The translations under genes were made by a program, and so were the position numbers. The notes under the pieces were generated by a model. The model searched no databases. It was not told the origin of the DNA and was given only the letters and a program-made list of their open reading frames with translations. Of a DNA stretch of 64,000 bases, positions 8,185 through 18,442 are shown piece by piece (positions within the stretch are counted from its first letter, which is position 1; each line of letters starts with the position of its first letter). The stretch is from assembly GCF_003992135.1 (NCBI RefSeq), contig NZ_RQVN01000004.1:1-64000 (forward strand). Reading direction: 5' to 3'. The stretch is from Veillonella sp. VA142. Lineage in GTDB: Bacteria; Bacillota; Negativicutes; Veillonellales; Veillonellaceae.

Positions 8185-8904
8185 CTACATTCGGAAATCA
8201 TCACCTAAGTAAAACTTACGGGCTACATCACTAGTAGCCACTTCATCAGCGGTGCCTTCTAATAAAATCGTACCACTATTTAAGATGTACGCTTTATCTA
8301 CAATCCCCAAGGTTTCACGTACATTGTGATCTGTAATGAGCACCCCAATACCACGATCTTTCAAATGGCGTATAATGGATTGAATGTCTGCTACTGCAAT
8401 AGGGTCAACCCCTGCAAAAGGTTCATCTAGCAATATAAATTTAGGTTTTAAAGCAATGGCTCTAGCAATTTCTACACGACGGCGCTCACCACCAGACAAC
8501 TGAATGCCTAAGCGTTCTCGCACGTGGGTGATATGAAATTCTTCTAGCAAAGATTCCATTGTATCCTTCTGTTCTGCTTTAGAAAGATTGGTGGTTTCTA
8601 ACATGGCTAAAATATTATCTTCTACTGTTAAATTACGGAAGATAGATGCCTCTTGTGGCAAATATCCTATACCATAAGCAGAGCGTTTATACATCGGCAT
8701 GCGAGTCACATCTACATCACCAATATAAATGCTCCCTGAAGTCGGTTTTTCTACCCCTACAATCATATAAAAAGTAGTCGTCTTTCCAGCACCATTTGGA
8801 CCTAACAATCCTACAATTTCGCCTTCTTCAACACGGACACTCACTTTATCCACTACATTTCTTGATTTATAGGTTTTTATTAAATCCTTTGTTTGTATAA
8901 ACAT
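8185..8904 (-). CDS. lptB: LPS export ABC transporter ATP-binding protein
   Basis: Cytoplasmic ATPase driving LPS extraction. Walker [10 protein letters not shown] (about residues 34-42), Q-loop region GYLPQE, signature LSGGERRR and Walker [13 protein letters not shown] followed by the H-loop DH are all intact. The length of 239 residues is typical. It lies between lptA and the LptF/G permease gene with gaps under 10 bases, which fixes its role among otherwise similar ABC ATPases. Confidence 0.95.
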   Translation of the reverse strand: MFIQTKDLIKTYKSRNVVDKVSVRVEEGEIVGLLGPNGAGKTTTFYMIVGVEKPTSGSIYIGDVDVTRMPMYKRSAYGIGYLPQEASIFRNLTVEDNILAMLETTNLSKAEQKDTMESLLEEFHITHVRERLGIQLSGGERRRVEIARAIALKPKFILLDEPFAGVDPIAVADIQSIIRHLKDRGIGVLITDHNVRETLGIVDKAYILNSGTILLEGTADEVATSDVARKFYLGDDFRM

Positions 8905-8913
8905 AAATGCTCC

Positions 8914-9648
8914 TTACTTTGGAGTAATGATTAGTGTACTACGCCCACCGAGCGTTTCCGCACTATTATCACTAAGTTCAATTTTTAACTCTGGGGCTTC
9001 TAAAATATTACCATTTTGTACCGCTCTAGCATTCCCTTTTAAATAAGCAACCCCATCATTTTGATTTGGCGTTTGTGTGTATACAGCTTCATTTGCTGTA
9101 GCATTAACGTTACGACTGGTACTAGACAAGGTTACATTCCCATTAGCTGTCGCAGATATTTGATTGGTATACGCCGTAATATGTTCACCTGTCAATATAT
9201 TATCTGACATCACCAATTGTCCATGTCCATTAATCTCGCCATAACCGGTTTCTGTATTATAATTCACTTGATTGCCGAACAATTGACGATCATCTTTTTG
9301 TAGATGTACATTTCCAGTGGCATCAAACTGATGATTGTGTAAGACATGTACTTCACTAGCTGCCATGGACATATTGTTACCAATCATACTCACGCCACCA
9401 GTTAAAAATCCTTCTTCATCTTTTGTATTGTACCAACCAGAGGCACCTGTCATGGTCTTATCATCTTTTGTAATCACCACACTGCCTTTGGCTTCTGCAC
9501 GACCACTGATACCATCATATGTCAACTGATCGGCAGTAATCATTATCTTTCCATTACCAGCAGGATCTGTGTCCGTTGTCGCTGCCCATACGGGAATCAT
9601 CATAACACCACCCATAAGAGCTGTCATGAGTAAACGTTGTAGTTTCAT
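8914..9648 (-). CDS. lptA: LptA/OstA-like periplasmic LPS transport protein
   Basis: The secreted protein of 244 residues has a signal peptide ending near residue 22 (PVWAA). The rest is repeated short beta strands typical of the OstA/LptA fold (ITADQLTYDG, ASEVHVLHNH, LTGEHITAYT), which forms the periplasmic bridge carrying LPS. It is longer than E. coli LptA (about 185 residues). Its position between lptC and lptB supports the call. The outer-membrane partner LptD is not in this window. Confidence 0.9.
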   Translation of the reverse strand: MKLQRLLMTALMGGVMMIPVWAATTDTDPAGNGKIMITADQLTYDGISGRAEAKGSVVITKDDKTMTGASGWYNTKDEEGFLTGGVSMIGNNMSMAASEVHVLHNHQFDATGNVHLQKDDRQLFGNQVNYNTETGYGEINGHGQLVMSDNILTGEHITAYTNQISATANGNVTLSSTSRNVNATANEAVYTQTPNQNDGVAYLKGNARAVQNGNILEAPELKIELSDNSAETLGGRSTLIITPK

Positions 9649-9659
9649 GAATTTCCTTC

Positions 9660-10190
9660 CTACTTGCGAATTAATTTAGCATGACCTTTTGCTGTCACTT
9701 GTTGCAAAATCATATCTCCTTCTAATGCATCTCCCTCTAATGTAGTATCTGCATCAGTATAAGTAAACTTAGAAGTGGACTTAAATAGCTGTTCCTTACT
9801 TGTATATTCTAGCCCTTCTGTATGAAGACTAGCTCCCTTATTAGAGGTAGCCTCGATACCACCAGATAAAGTAATTTGTCCATGGTCTTTAGATACCAAA
9901 CCTTTAGGGGCTTTTACAGTCAGTATTGTTCCATCTTTATGAAAAGTACCTGTCACATTTTCTAAGGTTATAACCTTTGTAGTTTGATCAAGGCTAATCT
10001 TCTCAGCTTTTACAGACCATATGAGTTGTCCATTTTTTTCTTCTTTTAGTTCCGTACCATTAAAACTGATAGAATTACCCGATGGTCCCACCGATGTTAT
10101 ATCTGTACCACCATATAAGAAGTATCCTAAACCTAAAAGAATTAAAGCACCTATCACAATTGTGAGGAGAAGTTTTTTATTGTTCTTCAT
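9660..10190 (-). CDS. lptC: LPS export protein LptC
   Basis: Bitopic inner-membrane protein: one N-terminal helix (about residues 7-26) and a periplasmic beta-jellyroll of the OstA/LptC type (FNGTELKEEKNGQLIWSV...). It passes LPS from the LptB2FG complex to LptA. The length of 176 residues is normal. The start overlaps the end of the upstream acyltransferase gene by 14 bases, with GGGAGG before the ATG. Confidence 0.9.
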   Translation of the reverse strand: MKNNKKLLLTIVIGALILLGLGYFLYGGTDITSVGPSGNSISFNGTELKEEKNGQLIWSVKAEKISLDQTTKVITLENVTGTFHKDGTILTVKAPKGLVSKDHGQITLSGGIEATSNKGASLHTEGLEYTSKEQLFKSTSKFTYTDADTTLEGDALEGDMILQQVTAKGHAKLIRK

Positions 10191-11106
10191 GCACTGCCTC
10201 CCTCACTTGTAGCTTATGTTCAATATCCGTAATTTCATGAATTTTAGTATTCCACCGATGTTGGAACCATAGCCATTCATCAGGATGCTCTCTAATAAAA
10301 GATTCTGTTATCCTAACAGTTTCTTCAGTGAGACGGAACACGTCTTTTTCAACATCACCAGTATCTTTATAATGGAGTGCTGGCAAAACATGAACAATGT
10401 GTCCATCCTTTTTACGAGATGCAAAGACTGGTACAACAGGCGCTTTGAATTTTTTTGCAAATGAAGCTGGTCCTGTAACCGCTGATGAATCTTGTCCTAA
10501 GAACATCACCGGCAATCCTGTATACCATCCATCTTGATCCGCCAAGAAGCCTAACAGTTTCTTTGCTTTCATCGCTTGTGCAGCGCCTCTCATTTCAGAA
10601 CCACCACGAGCAAATACTTCTAATCCCACCATTTCTCGGTATTCGTTCATCAATCTTGTGAATTGAGCATTCGGTTGTTTTTTTACAATCGTTGTGGACG
10701 GATACCCATGAGCCGCTAAGGCTGCGCCCATCCATTCCCAATTGCCTACATGAGCCGTCAATATGACAACACCTTTATCTTCTGCCATGGCTGCATCTAG
10801 ATGCTCTAGCCCACGCATTTCTATATGTTCTTTTATGAACTCAGGTGTCAAATTAGGCATATATAGTGTTTCCATAACAGAACGTCCCAAGTTTTTAAAG
10901 AGTCGTCCTAATATGGCATCTGCTTCTTTTTCATCTATGGAAAGGCCAATCATCAGATTGTGTAATCCTCGTTTGACCTGTTTTTTACCTACTAATCTAT
11001 ATAAAGGTCCTAGAGATGCTCCAATGGATAAGATTGTAGAATAGGGTAATGCACAAACTAATTTACTAATCGTCTTTAATGCTGTATATTGCCATTCTCC
11101 CGCCAT
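10177..11106 (-). CDS. lipid A acyltransferase, LpxL/HtrB family (copy 2)
   Basis: Adds a secondary acyl chain to Kdo-lipid A at the inner membrane. The catalytic motif is H-V-G-N-W-E in LTAHVGNWEW, the HX4(D/E) signature of LpxL/LpxM. An N-terminal hydrophobic segment gives membrane association. I place the start at the ATG at 11106, behind AAAGGAGG; a longer reading would run into kdsC. It is one of two LpxL homologues here, so the two may add the two secondary chains; which does which cannot be told from sequence alone. Confidence 0.9.
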   Translation of the reverse strand: MAGEWQYTALKTISKLVCALPYSTILSIGASLGPLYRLVGKKQVKRGLHNLMIGLSIDEKEADAILGRLFKNLGRSVMETLYMPNLTPEFIKEHIEMRGLEHLDAAMAEDKGVVILTAHVGNWEWMGAALAAHGYPSTTIVKKQPNAQFTRLMNEYREMVGLEVFARGGSEMRGAAQAMKAKKLLGFLADQDGWYTGLPVMFLGQDSSAVTGPASFAKKFKAPVVPVFASRKKDGHIVHVLPALHYKDTGDVEKDVFRLTEETVRITESFIREHPDEWLWFQHRWNTKIHEITDIEHKLQVREAVHEEQ

Positions 11107-11119
11107 GAAAGCCTCCTTT

Positions 11120-11641
11120 CTACTGACCTGCTTGGTAGGATTCTTCACGATATGTGCGTACCGCATCCTCCCAAAGTCCTTCTCGTTTTAAAATATACTC
11201 AACTGCTTCACGCACTGCTCCCTCACCACCCTTGGCTTGGCAGATATAGTGAGCTACTTCTTTTATCTCTGGTACACCATCTAGTGGTGTCATAGCTAAC
11301 CCCACCTTAGACATGATGCCTAAGTCATTGAGATCATCACCCATATAGGCTATTTCATGAGCCTCCAACTCCAATGTATGTAAGAGTTCTTGTAATCCTG
11401 CACTCTTATTATGACTTCCCATTTGAATATGAGAAATGTTTAACTCTTTTGCTCGTCTCTCTACCATGAGAGATGTACGCCCAGTAATAATGGCTGTTTG
11501 CAATCCCATCCGGTGTGCTAAGGCTAATCCTAATCCATCTTTTGCATGGAACGCTTTGATTTCTTCTCCACTAGATGTATAAGTAATCTCACCTTTCGTA
11601 AGAACTCCATCTACATCTAAAACTAAACAACGTATTGCCAT
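11120..11641 (-). CDS. kdsC: 3-deoxy-D-manno-octulosonate 8-phosphate phosphatase
   Basis: HAD-superfamily phosphatase that releases Kdo from Kdo 8-phosphate. Motif I is LDVDGVLTKGEI near the N-terminus, motif II lies in AIITGRTS, and motif III in YMGDDLNDLG. The length of 173 residues is typical of the cap-less tetrameric KdsC. Its start codon overlaps the kdsD stop by one base (TAATG), indicating translational coupling. Confidence 0.95.
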   Translation of the reverse strand: MAIRCLVLDVDGVLTKGEITYTSSGEEIKAFHAKDGLGLALAHRMGLQTAIITGRTSLMVERRAKELNISHIQMGSHNKSAGLQELLHTLELEAHEIAYMGDDLNDLGIMSKVGLAMTPLDGVPEIKEVAHYICQAKGGEGAVREAVEYILKREGLWEDAVRTYREESYQAGQ

Positions 11642-12612
11642 TACACAATGCCTCTTCGCAACAAATCTGTAATATGTACTAACCCAAGGCTTGTTCCATC
11701 ATAACCAACAACTGGTAAAACGGTAATAGGACGAGGTTGATTTTTCTCCATCATGTGAAGAGCTTCTGCTGCCAATTTATCCTTTGTAATAGTACGAGGA
11801 GATTTTGTCATCATATCTTCTACAGACCACACTAGAAAATTGCATCCAGAATCTAAACCACGGCGAATATCGCCATCTGTTACAAGACCGATTAACTTAC
11901 CTTCTTCATCTACTACATTCGCTGCTCCAAGGCCTTTATTAGTCATTACAAATAAAGCATCTTGTACAGTAGCCCCTTTATGAATAATGGGATTATCATC
12001 TCCACTATGCATAATATTTTCTACGGTTAGCAATAATTTACGACCTAAGGAACCACCTGGATGGAATACAGCAAAATTTTCTGGAGTAAATTTGTGTTGA
12101 TCTAGTAAACACACTGCTAAGGCATCTCCCAATGCCAATGCCGCAGTAGTACTGCTTGTAGGTGCTAATCCTAAAGGGCATGCTTCTTTGTCTACGCATA
12201 CCACCAAAACTACATCAGAATTTTTTCCCAATGTAGAACTTGGATTACCCACTACAGAAATTAATTTAGCTCCAATTCGACGTAAGGATGGTAATAAACT
12301 AATGACTTCACTAGTTTCCCCACTATTGGAGAAAGCCAGTACTACATCATTAGATGTAACCATACCTAAATCGCCATGTACCCCTTCACCAGGGTGTAAA
12401 AATAATGCAGGTGTACCGGTACTTGCCAATGTAGCCGAAATTTTTCGTGCAATATGTCCAGATTTTCCCATACCTGTACAGACCACGCGTCCTTTAGAGG
12501 CTAAGATTAACTCTACTGCTGTTTCAAAACGATGGTCTAATGTTTCAATTAAGTCTAACACTGCTTTTGATTCTTCTTGGAGCACCTGTGATGCCCGTTC
12601 AAGTATCTTCAT
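11641..12612 (-). CDS. kdsD: D-arabinose 5-phosphate isomerase
   Basis: Interconverts ribulose 5-phosphate and arabinose 5-phosphate, the first step of Kdo synthesis. An N-terminal SIS sugar-isomerase domain (GMGKSGHIARKISATLASTG) is followed by two CBS domains at about residues 200-323. The length of 323 residues matches KdsD/KpsF. It lies directly between kdsA and kdsC, completing the Kdo pathway with kdsB. Confidence 0.95.
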   Translation of the reverse strand: MKILERASQVLQEESKAVLDLIETLDHRFETAVELILASKGRVVCTGMGKSGHIARKISATLASTGTPALFLHPGEGVHGDLGMVTSNDVVLAFSNSGETSEVISLLPSLRRIGAKLISVVGNPSSTLGKNSDVVLVVCVDKEACPLGLAPTSSTTAALALGDALAVCLLDQHKFTPENFAVFHPGGSLGRKLLLTVENIMHSGDDNPIIHKGATVQDALFVMTNKGLGAANVVDEEGKLIGLVTDGDIRRGLDSGCNFLVWSVEDMMTKSPRTITKDKLAAEALHMMEKNQPRPITVLPVVGYDGTSLGLVHITDLLRRGIV

Positions 12613-12639
12613 AGTTCACCTGCATCCTTTACATCTGTA

Positions 12640-13458
12640 CTATTTTTTTACGATTTTGTCGATAGCCACTAAATCAGTTAATAATTCTTCTAGAGAATCT
12701 AAATATAACATATTTGGTCCATCTGAAAGTGCTTCTTCTGGGTTATCATGAACTTCAAAGAACAATCCATCCACGCCGCTCGCTACCGCACCACGTGCTA
12801 AATTAGCCACGAACTCACGTTGACCAGATGATGCTGTGCCTGCCCCACCTGGTAATTGTACGGAATGTGTAGCATCAAAGATAACTGGATAGTCAAAGGA
12901 ACGCATAATTGGGAAGGATCTCATATCCACCACCAAGTTGTTATAGCCGAAGCTAAAACCACGTTCTGTAAGCATCAAATTTTGATTGCCAGATTCTTCC
13001 ATTTTCTTCAACACATTGCTCATATCTTTAGGTGCCATGAATTGGCCTTTTTTCACATTCACGCATTTTCCAGTCGCTGCTGCTCCATATACCAAGTCAG
13101 TTTGGCGACATAAGAAAGCCGGAATTTGAAGAATATCCAACACTTCTGCAGCTGGTTCAATTTGAGTAATATCGTGGATATCACTTACCACTGGTACTTG
13201 TAACTCTTCTTTGATGGCTTTCAAAATTTCTAAACCTTCTACGAGGCCGGGACCACGGAAGGAAGAATAGCTCGATCGATTGGCTTTATCAAAAGAAGCT
13301 TTGAACACATATGGAATACCAACTTTTTCACAAATCGCTTTGGCACGGCGACCAATCTCTAATGTGCGTTCATAGCCCTCTATTACGCAAGGACCTGCTA
13401 ATAAAAATAAGCCTTTGCCTCCACCAAGTGTGAGGTTGCCTACTTGTACTGTTTTCAT
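12640..13458 (-). CDS. kdsA: Kdo 8-phosphate synthase
   Basis: Condenses phosphoenolpyruvate with arabinose 5-phosphate. [11 protein letters not shown] near the N-terminus, then [12 protein letters not shown] and the FRGPG loop, are typical of KdsA. The length of 272 residues is normal. It follows kdsB with a 26-base gap. The metal-binding ligands that would separate metal-dependent from metal-independent forms were not individually assigned. Confidence 0.95.
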   Translation of the reverse strand: MKTVQVGNLTLGGGKGLFLLAGPCVIEGYERTLEIGRRAKAICEKVGIPYVFKASFDKANRSSYSSFRGPGLVEGLEILKAIKEELQVPVVSDIHDITQIEPAAEVLDILQIPAFLCRQTDLVYGAAATGKCVNVKKGQFMAPKDMSNVLKKMEESGNQNLMLTERGFSFGYNNLVVDMRSFPIMRSFDYPVIFDATHSVQLPGGAGTASSGQREFVANLARGAVASGVDGLFFEVHDNPEEALSDGPNMLYLDSLEELLTDLVAIDKIVKK

Positions 13459-13484
13459 ACTATCTCCTCTCTAAACGAAATCGT

Positions 13485-14216
13485 TTATGCTTCTAATTGG
13501 TGAAATATTTCATTCACTCGTTCTAAATCTTCTGGGGTATCTACTCCCACAAAACGTTGATCTGTAGGAATCACCCGAATGGTATATCCATTTTCTAGAG
13601 CTCGTAACTGTTCTAAGGATTCAGTTAATTCTGCTGGTGTTGGTTCCATCTTAGCATACGTTAATAGGAACTGATGATTATATCCATACATACCTACATG
13701 CTTGAGTGGTGGCACCACAAATGCATGTCTAGGATAAGGAATTAATGAGCGAGAAAAATACATAGCATTCCCTAGTCGATTCACGATGACTTTCACCGCA
13801 CTAGGCTCATTGTATTCTTCTTCTAACAAAGGACAGCCTACGGTTCCCATTTGTAGGGTTGGGTCTTCTTTAAATTGACGTGCCAATGCATCGATAAGGG
13901 ATGCATCAATGAGTGGCTCATCGCCTTGCACATTGATAATCACATCAATATCTGTTCTTACAGATGCCACTTCCGCTAAGCGGTCAGTGCCCGTCAAATG
14001 GTCAGTTCTTGTCATCATCACCTGTCCACCAAATTGGGTAACAGCATCATGCACTCGTTCATCATCAGTAGCCACGATGACCTCATGGATTTCCGTAGCT
14101 TTCGACACTTGCTCATAGACCCGTTGAATCATTGGTTTGTTACCAATCATCGCTAAGGGTTTACCCGGTAATCGTGTAGATCCATAGCGCGCTGGAATAA
14201 TACAAGCTATACGCAT
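13485..14216 (-). CDS. kdsB: CMP-Kdo synthetase
   Basis: Activates Kdo with CTP to give CMP-Kdo, the donor for WaaA. The nucleotide-binding motif IPARYGSTRLPGKPL is at residues 6-20, and NVQGDEPLI gives the metal-binding acid. The length of 243 residues is typical. The start lies 2 bases after the lpxK stop codon. Confidence 0.95.
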   Translation of the reverse strand: MRIACIIPARYGSTRLPGKPLAMIGNKPMIQRVYEQVSKATEIHEVIVATDDERVHDAVTQFGGQVMMTRTDHLTGTDRLAEVASVRTDIDVIINVQGDEPLIDASLIDALARQFKEDPTLQMGTVGCPLLEEEYNEPSAVKVIVNRLGNAMYFSRSLIPYPRHAFVVPPLKHVGMYGYNHQFLLTYAKMEPTPAELTESLEQLRALENGYTIRVIPTDQRFVGVDTPEDLERVNEIFHQLEA

Positions 14217-14217
14217 A

Positions 14218-15345
14218 TTATTTCCCCTTTGCTATTTGCAACACATAGGATTTAAAATCGTCTTCACCTTTGGTAAATTCGATACCAATCACTAATACAT
14301 AGACAGGAATCTTCAAATCTTTAATCGCACGTACTTGAGATAATTTCACTGCATCTTTTTCCGTTGTAATAATACCTTGAATCCCTGTTTTAAAACAATG
14401 TTGCCACAGTTTCACAACATCTTCTTCACTATAATCATGATGGTCACCAAAACTCATCATATCCTGTACAGTGAACCCGTAACCTTTCAAATTAGAAATG
14501 AAAGAGCTCGGTTGTCCGATACCACTAATCGCTAATAAAGGAGTCCCATCATAGTCACTAATATCATGAATCGGTCCATTATGACTCCATTCTTCCAAGG
14601 TTTGAAAACCTATCGTTTGATGAATGGTTTCTGCTACAGGAACGAGAGGTACTAAAGAATGAATCTCTTCACGGAGTGCTTCCAGTTGTTCAGTATCTAC
14701 TTGATTCGTTTTCGTTAACACAATATAAGTAGCTCGCTTCAAATTTGTCAAAGGTTCTCGTAGCAACCCTCTTGGCAACACCGCACCATAGCCAAATGGA
14801 TGGCTGGCATCAATCAACACAATATCTGCATCACGGCCCAAGGCACGATGTTGAAAGCCATCATCTAAAACAAGTACATCAGATTGCATATCGTCTACAG
14901 CAATCTTAGCTGACTCCACTCGTTTAGAGCCAATAATGACATTTGCATTCGGTAATGTTTTAGCTAATAACCACGCTTCATCACCACTGATAAAAGAAGA
15001 CACATCTACTGACCCTTGTCTAGATACGACGATGGATTTTTTATTATTGTCCGCTTTGTATCCACGACTTAAAACGCTCACTGTATGTTGGTCTGTATCC
15101 AATACCTCACACACGTATCGCACCATCGGTGTTTTACCTGTACCACCAACTGTAATATTGCCTATACTAATGACTGGCACTGGCATATGTAACACTCTAT
15201 GTGGATGGTTATACCGTTCATTGCGATATTCCACGACTCTTTCATAGACCTTACTAGCCTTTTCTAAACCACCACGAAGAGCATCTCCCAAAGAGCCTTG
15301 CATCTGTCCGCTGATGATATGTTTAAAGAGTTGTTCTCCTTTCAT
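14218..15345 (-). CDS. lpxK: tetraacyldisaccharide 4'-kinase
   Basis: Phosphorylates the lipid A disaccharide at the 4' position on the inner membrane. The P-loop NITVGGTGKTPMV lies near residue 62 and SVLSRGYK follows; the DD/H region VLVLDDGFQHRAL is present. The length of 375 residues is slightly longer than E. coli LpxK (328). It lies between waaA and kdsB. Confidence 0.94.
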   Translation of the reverse strand: MKGEQLFKHIISGQMQGSLGDALRGGLEKASKVYERVVEYRNERYNHPHRVLHMPVPVISIGNITVGGTGKTPMVRYVCEVLDTDQHTVSVLSRGYKADNNKKSIVVSRQGSVDVSSFISGDEAWLLAKTLPNANVIIGSKRVESAKIAVDDMQSDVLVLDDGFQHRALGRDADIVLIDASHPFGYGAVLPRGLLREPLTNLKRATYIVLTKTNQVDTEQLEALREEIHSLVPLVPVAETIHQTIGFQTLEEWSHNGPIHDISDYDGTPLLAISGIGQPSSFISNLKGYGFTVQDMMSFGDHHDYSEEDVVKLWQHCFKTGIQGIITTEKDAVKLSQVRAIKDLKIPVYVLVIGIEFTKGEDDFKSYVLQIAKGK

Positions 15346-15406
15346 GAGTAAACCTCCTCCGTATCCTTCTAGTATAGCCTAGGACATTAAAACTAAGATG
15401 AACCGA

Positions 15407-16711
15407 TTAAGGAACAATATGAAAGCGTTCAAAGAGGCGTCGTAACTCTTCTGTGTTGCGCTGTGTAGCACCACGATTTTCGCTAACCACTTCCAAACAA
15501 TGACGACTCATTTCTTCTCGCATAACTTCATTCGCACACAAAGTTTGCAATATTTCTAATAACTCTCTTTCATCATGTACCATCGTACAAGCCCCACGGG
15601 AACTCAATAAACTATAAATTTCTTTAAAGTTAAACATATGCGGTCCCACAATAATTGGCTTGCCATGAGCAGCTGGTTCCAAAATATTATGTCCTCCCGT
15701 TTTGACCAAGGAGCCTCCAACGAAGATAATATCCCCTAAACTATACAGACGACCTAACTCACCAATAGTATCTAAAATCACCACTGGAATTTCTTCATGT
15801 ACAGGTTCTGTCATCGTGCTTCGGCAAATCGCTTTCAGCCCATATTTTTGAGATAATGCTTTTACATCATTACCACGCATAATTTCGCGAGGTGCTATGA
15901 GCAATCTCGCATTAGGATAGGATCGCAAAATTTCTTTGAAAGCCTGAAATAGTTTATCTTCTTCCCCTTTATGAGTACTACCTGCCACAATGATGGGATG
16001 ATTATGTCCAAAGCCAAACTCATGTTGTAATTGTTCTTTTTCTTCATCTGTAACCGTTGCGTAGGTTTGATCATACTTGGTATTTCCTGTGACAGTCACT
16101 TCTTTCACATTCGCACCTAGTACAGAAATGTATTCCGCATCTAATTTTGATTGCATGCAAAAGCGATCAATAGAGCCTAACATATCGTGCATGAACGATT
16201 TAATATGCATATATCGTGACATAGAGCGATCACTAATACGACCATTCACCATCATAACTGGAATTTCTTCATCTTTTGCAATACGAAGGAAATTAGGCCA
16301 AATTTCTGTTTCTACCAGTAAAATAGCGATAGGTTTTATAATATTCAAGATTCTTCGTGTCAAGAAAGGTAAGTCCAGAGGAAAGAAAATAATTCCTTCT
16401 GCTTCTGGTATGATACGTCGTGCCATAGCATGACCCGTAGCAGTAACTACGGATACAACTACTACTGCATCAGGAAAGCTCTTTTTAATATCTTTCACCA
16501 AAGGACTTGTCGCTACAATTTCTCCCACAGATGCTGCATGTAACCATATAGCACGCTTGCCCTCTATTTTTTTCATCAATGTGCTCGGCATGAATCCCGC
16601 ACTTTGTTTTATACGCTCGTAGAATCCCTCTTCAAAGGCCAAACGGTAGAGAATCACCGGTATCAAGCCAATCCAATAGATAATGAGAAGTATATTATAT
16701 ATCCAGTACAT
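15407..16711 (-). CDS. waaA: Kdo transferase
   Basis: Adds Kdo from CMP-Kdo to lipid IVA. An N-terminal membrane anchor (about residues 3-23) is followed by a GT-B glycosyltransferase domain; the acceptor motif AVWLHAASVGE-type stretch (IWLHAASVGEI) and the donor-site motif FVGGSLVKTGGHNILEPAA are conserved. The length of 434 residues is normal. How many Kdo residues it adds cannot be read from the sequence. Confidence 0.94.
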   Translation of the reverse strand: MYWIYNILLIIYWIGLIPVILYRLAFEEGFYERIKQSAGFMPSTLMKKIEGKRAIWLHAASVGEIVATSPLVKDIKKSFPDAVVVVSVVTATGHAMARRIIPEAEGIIFFPLDLPFLTRRILNIIKPIAILLVETEIWPNFLRIAKDEEIPVMMVNGRISDRSMSRYMHIKSFMHDMLGSIDRFCMQSKLDAEYISVLGANVKEVTVTGNTKYDQTYATVTDEEKEQLQHEFGFGHNHPIIVAGSTHKGEEDKLFQAFKEILRSYPNARLLIAPREIMRGNDVKALSQKYGLKAICRSTMTEPVHEEIPVVILDTIGELGRLYSLGDIIFVGGSLVKTGGHNILEPAAHGKPIIVGPHMFNFKEIYSLLSSRGACTMVHDERELLEILQTLCANEVMREEMSRHCLEVVSENRGATQRNTEELRRLFERFHIVP

Positions 16712-16714
16712 AGT

Positions 16715-18442
16715 TTATCCTTTTCCGGTAAATTGAACAGAATATAAATGACTGTACAAGCCATTCAACGCTAATAATTCATCATGTGTGCCTTCTTCTA
16801 CAACACAACCTTGTTGTAAGACCACAATATGATCGGCATGTTTAATCGTACTCAATCTATGAGCAATCACTAAAGCCGTTCTATTTTTCATTAATCGTTC
16901 TAATGCTTCTTGTACAATTTTTTCACTTTCAGTATCTAAGGCTGATGTAGCCTCATCAAGGATTAAAATACTAGGATTCTTCAAGATGGCACGAGCAATG
17001 GCAATGCGTTGACGTTGACCGCCAGACAAGGAATTACCACGTTCTCCTACTACTGTATCAAATCCATTTGGTAATTTTTCGATAAATTCATAAGCATTCG
17101 CCGCTTTAGCTGCAGCAATGATTTCTTCGTCTGTTGCATCTAGACGACCATACAAGATATTTTCACGTACAGTCGCATTGAATAACATCGTATCCTGCGG
17201 TACTAAACCAATATTTTCTCGTAAGGACGTAAATGTTACATCTCGCACATCTACACCATCAATACGAATAGCTCCGCTAGTCACATCATAAAAACGTGGT
17301 AACAAATTGGCTATCGTTGATTTACCAGCTCCAGAAGGGCCTACAATCGCTACGGTTTTCCCTTGTTTTACCATTAAATTGACACCTTTCAATGCCAAAT
17401 TATCCTCATCATAGGCAAATTGTACATTGTCGAATTCTACAGTTCCTTGTACATCCGTTAATGCTTTTGCCGTTGGGGATTCTTTCACGTGCGGTTCTGT
17501 TTCTAGAATATCAATGACACGATCTCCTGCTGCCATGGCTTTTTGCAAGTTACCATAGACTTGCGTTAAGCGTTTCACAGGATTTGATAGGTTGATGGCA
17601 TAAATTAAGAATGCAATTAAAGATCCAGCTGTAATATAGCCTTGTACTACAGAATATCCCCCATACCATAAAATAATTACTACCGCTATGGCCGCTGCAA
17701 ATTCCACCATAGGTCCCATGACAGCTGTTAATTTTGTAGCTTTCATAGCAGCGTCAAAGTTATTTTGATTCTCTTGTTCAAAGCGGTTAAGTTCATACTT
17801 CTCACGTGCAAAAGAACGAATCACACGTACACCGGAGATAACTTCTTGTAAAAAGGCCGTAATATCAGCCGTTCTTCCTTGTACCTCATGACCTGCAGAG
17901 CGCAATTTTTTACCAAAAATATTGGTCAATCCTAATACAACAGGCACAATAATCAATGTTAGAAAGGATAGTTTCCAGTCCAAATAAAACATGAATACTA
18001 AAGACCCTACTAAGGTAACCCCTTCTGTCATAAAAGAAATCAGATTATCTACAATCGCTTGTTGTAAAGCACCTACATCACTCGTTACATTACTCATGAT
18101 GACCCCTGTTTTACGGCGGTCAAAATAAGCTTGATCTAGTAGTTGCAAGTGTTTAAACAAGGTTTCACGTATATCGATAACCACTCGTTGCCCTACATAG
18201 GCCATCGTATAGTTCTGCCCATACGTAGCAAATCCGCGTAGCAAGAAAATGATTAAGATAGCAATAACAATTAATGTTAACAGTCCTAAATCTTTATCTT
18301 GCAGTACACCATCCACTACATTTCGGATTAACCATGGTACTATTAAATATCCCATGGCTGCTGCAATCATGCAAAATACACCTAAGATGAGTCGCATCCT
18401 ATATGGCAGTACAAACGCCAATAGTTGTTTATAACGATTCAT
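16715..18442 (-). CDS. msbA: lipid A export ABC transporter/flippase
   Basis: Flips core-lipid A across the inner membrane. Six membrane helices in the first 320 residues precede an ATPase domain with Walker A GPSGAGKST, signature LSGGQRQR and Walker B ILILDEATSALD. The length of 575 residues fits a half-transporter that works as a homodimer. Its place between lpxB and waaA argues for MsbA rather than a drug exporter. Confidence 0.93.
   Translation of the reverse strand: MNRYKQLLAFVLPYRMRLILGVFCMIAAAMGYLIVPWLIRNVVDGVLQDKDLGLLTLIVIAILIIFLLRGFATYGQNYTMAYVGQRVVIDIRETLFKHLQLLDQAYFDRRKTGVIMSNVTSDVGALQQAIVDNLISFMTEGVTLVGSLVFMFYLDWKLSFLTLIIVPVVLGLTNIFGKKLRSAGHEVQGRTADITAFLQEVISGVRVIRSFAREKYELNRFEQENQNNFDAAMKATKLTAVMGPMVEFAAAIAVVIILWYGGYSVVQGYITAGSLIAFLIYAINLSNPVKRLTQVYGNLQKAMAAGDRVIDILETEPHVKESPTAKALTDVQGTVEFDNVQFAYDEDNLALKGVNLMVKQGKTVAIVGPSGAGKSTIANLLPRFYDVTSGAIRIDGVDVRDVTFTSLRENIGLVPQDTMLFNATVRENILYGRLDATDEEIIAAAKAANAYEFIEKLPNGFDTVVGERGNSLSGGQRQRIAIARAILKNPSILILDEATSALDTESEKIVQEALERLMKNRTALVIAHRLSTIKHADHIVVLQQGCVVEEGTHDELLALNGLYSHLYSVQFTGKG

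Noticed and set aside
12188..12751. Plus-strand ORF of 187 codons opposite kdsD
   Set aside because: It lies antisense to kdsD and the end of kdsA, both clear genes, has no ribosome binding site or recognisable domain, and its composition follows the reverse of the real genes.
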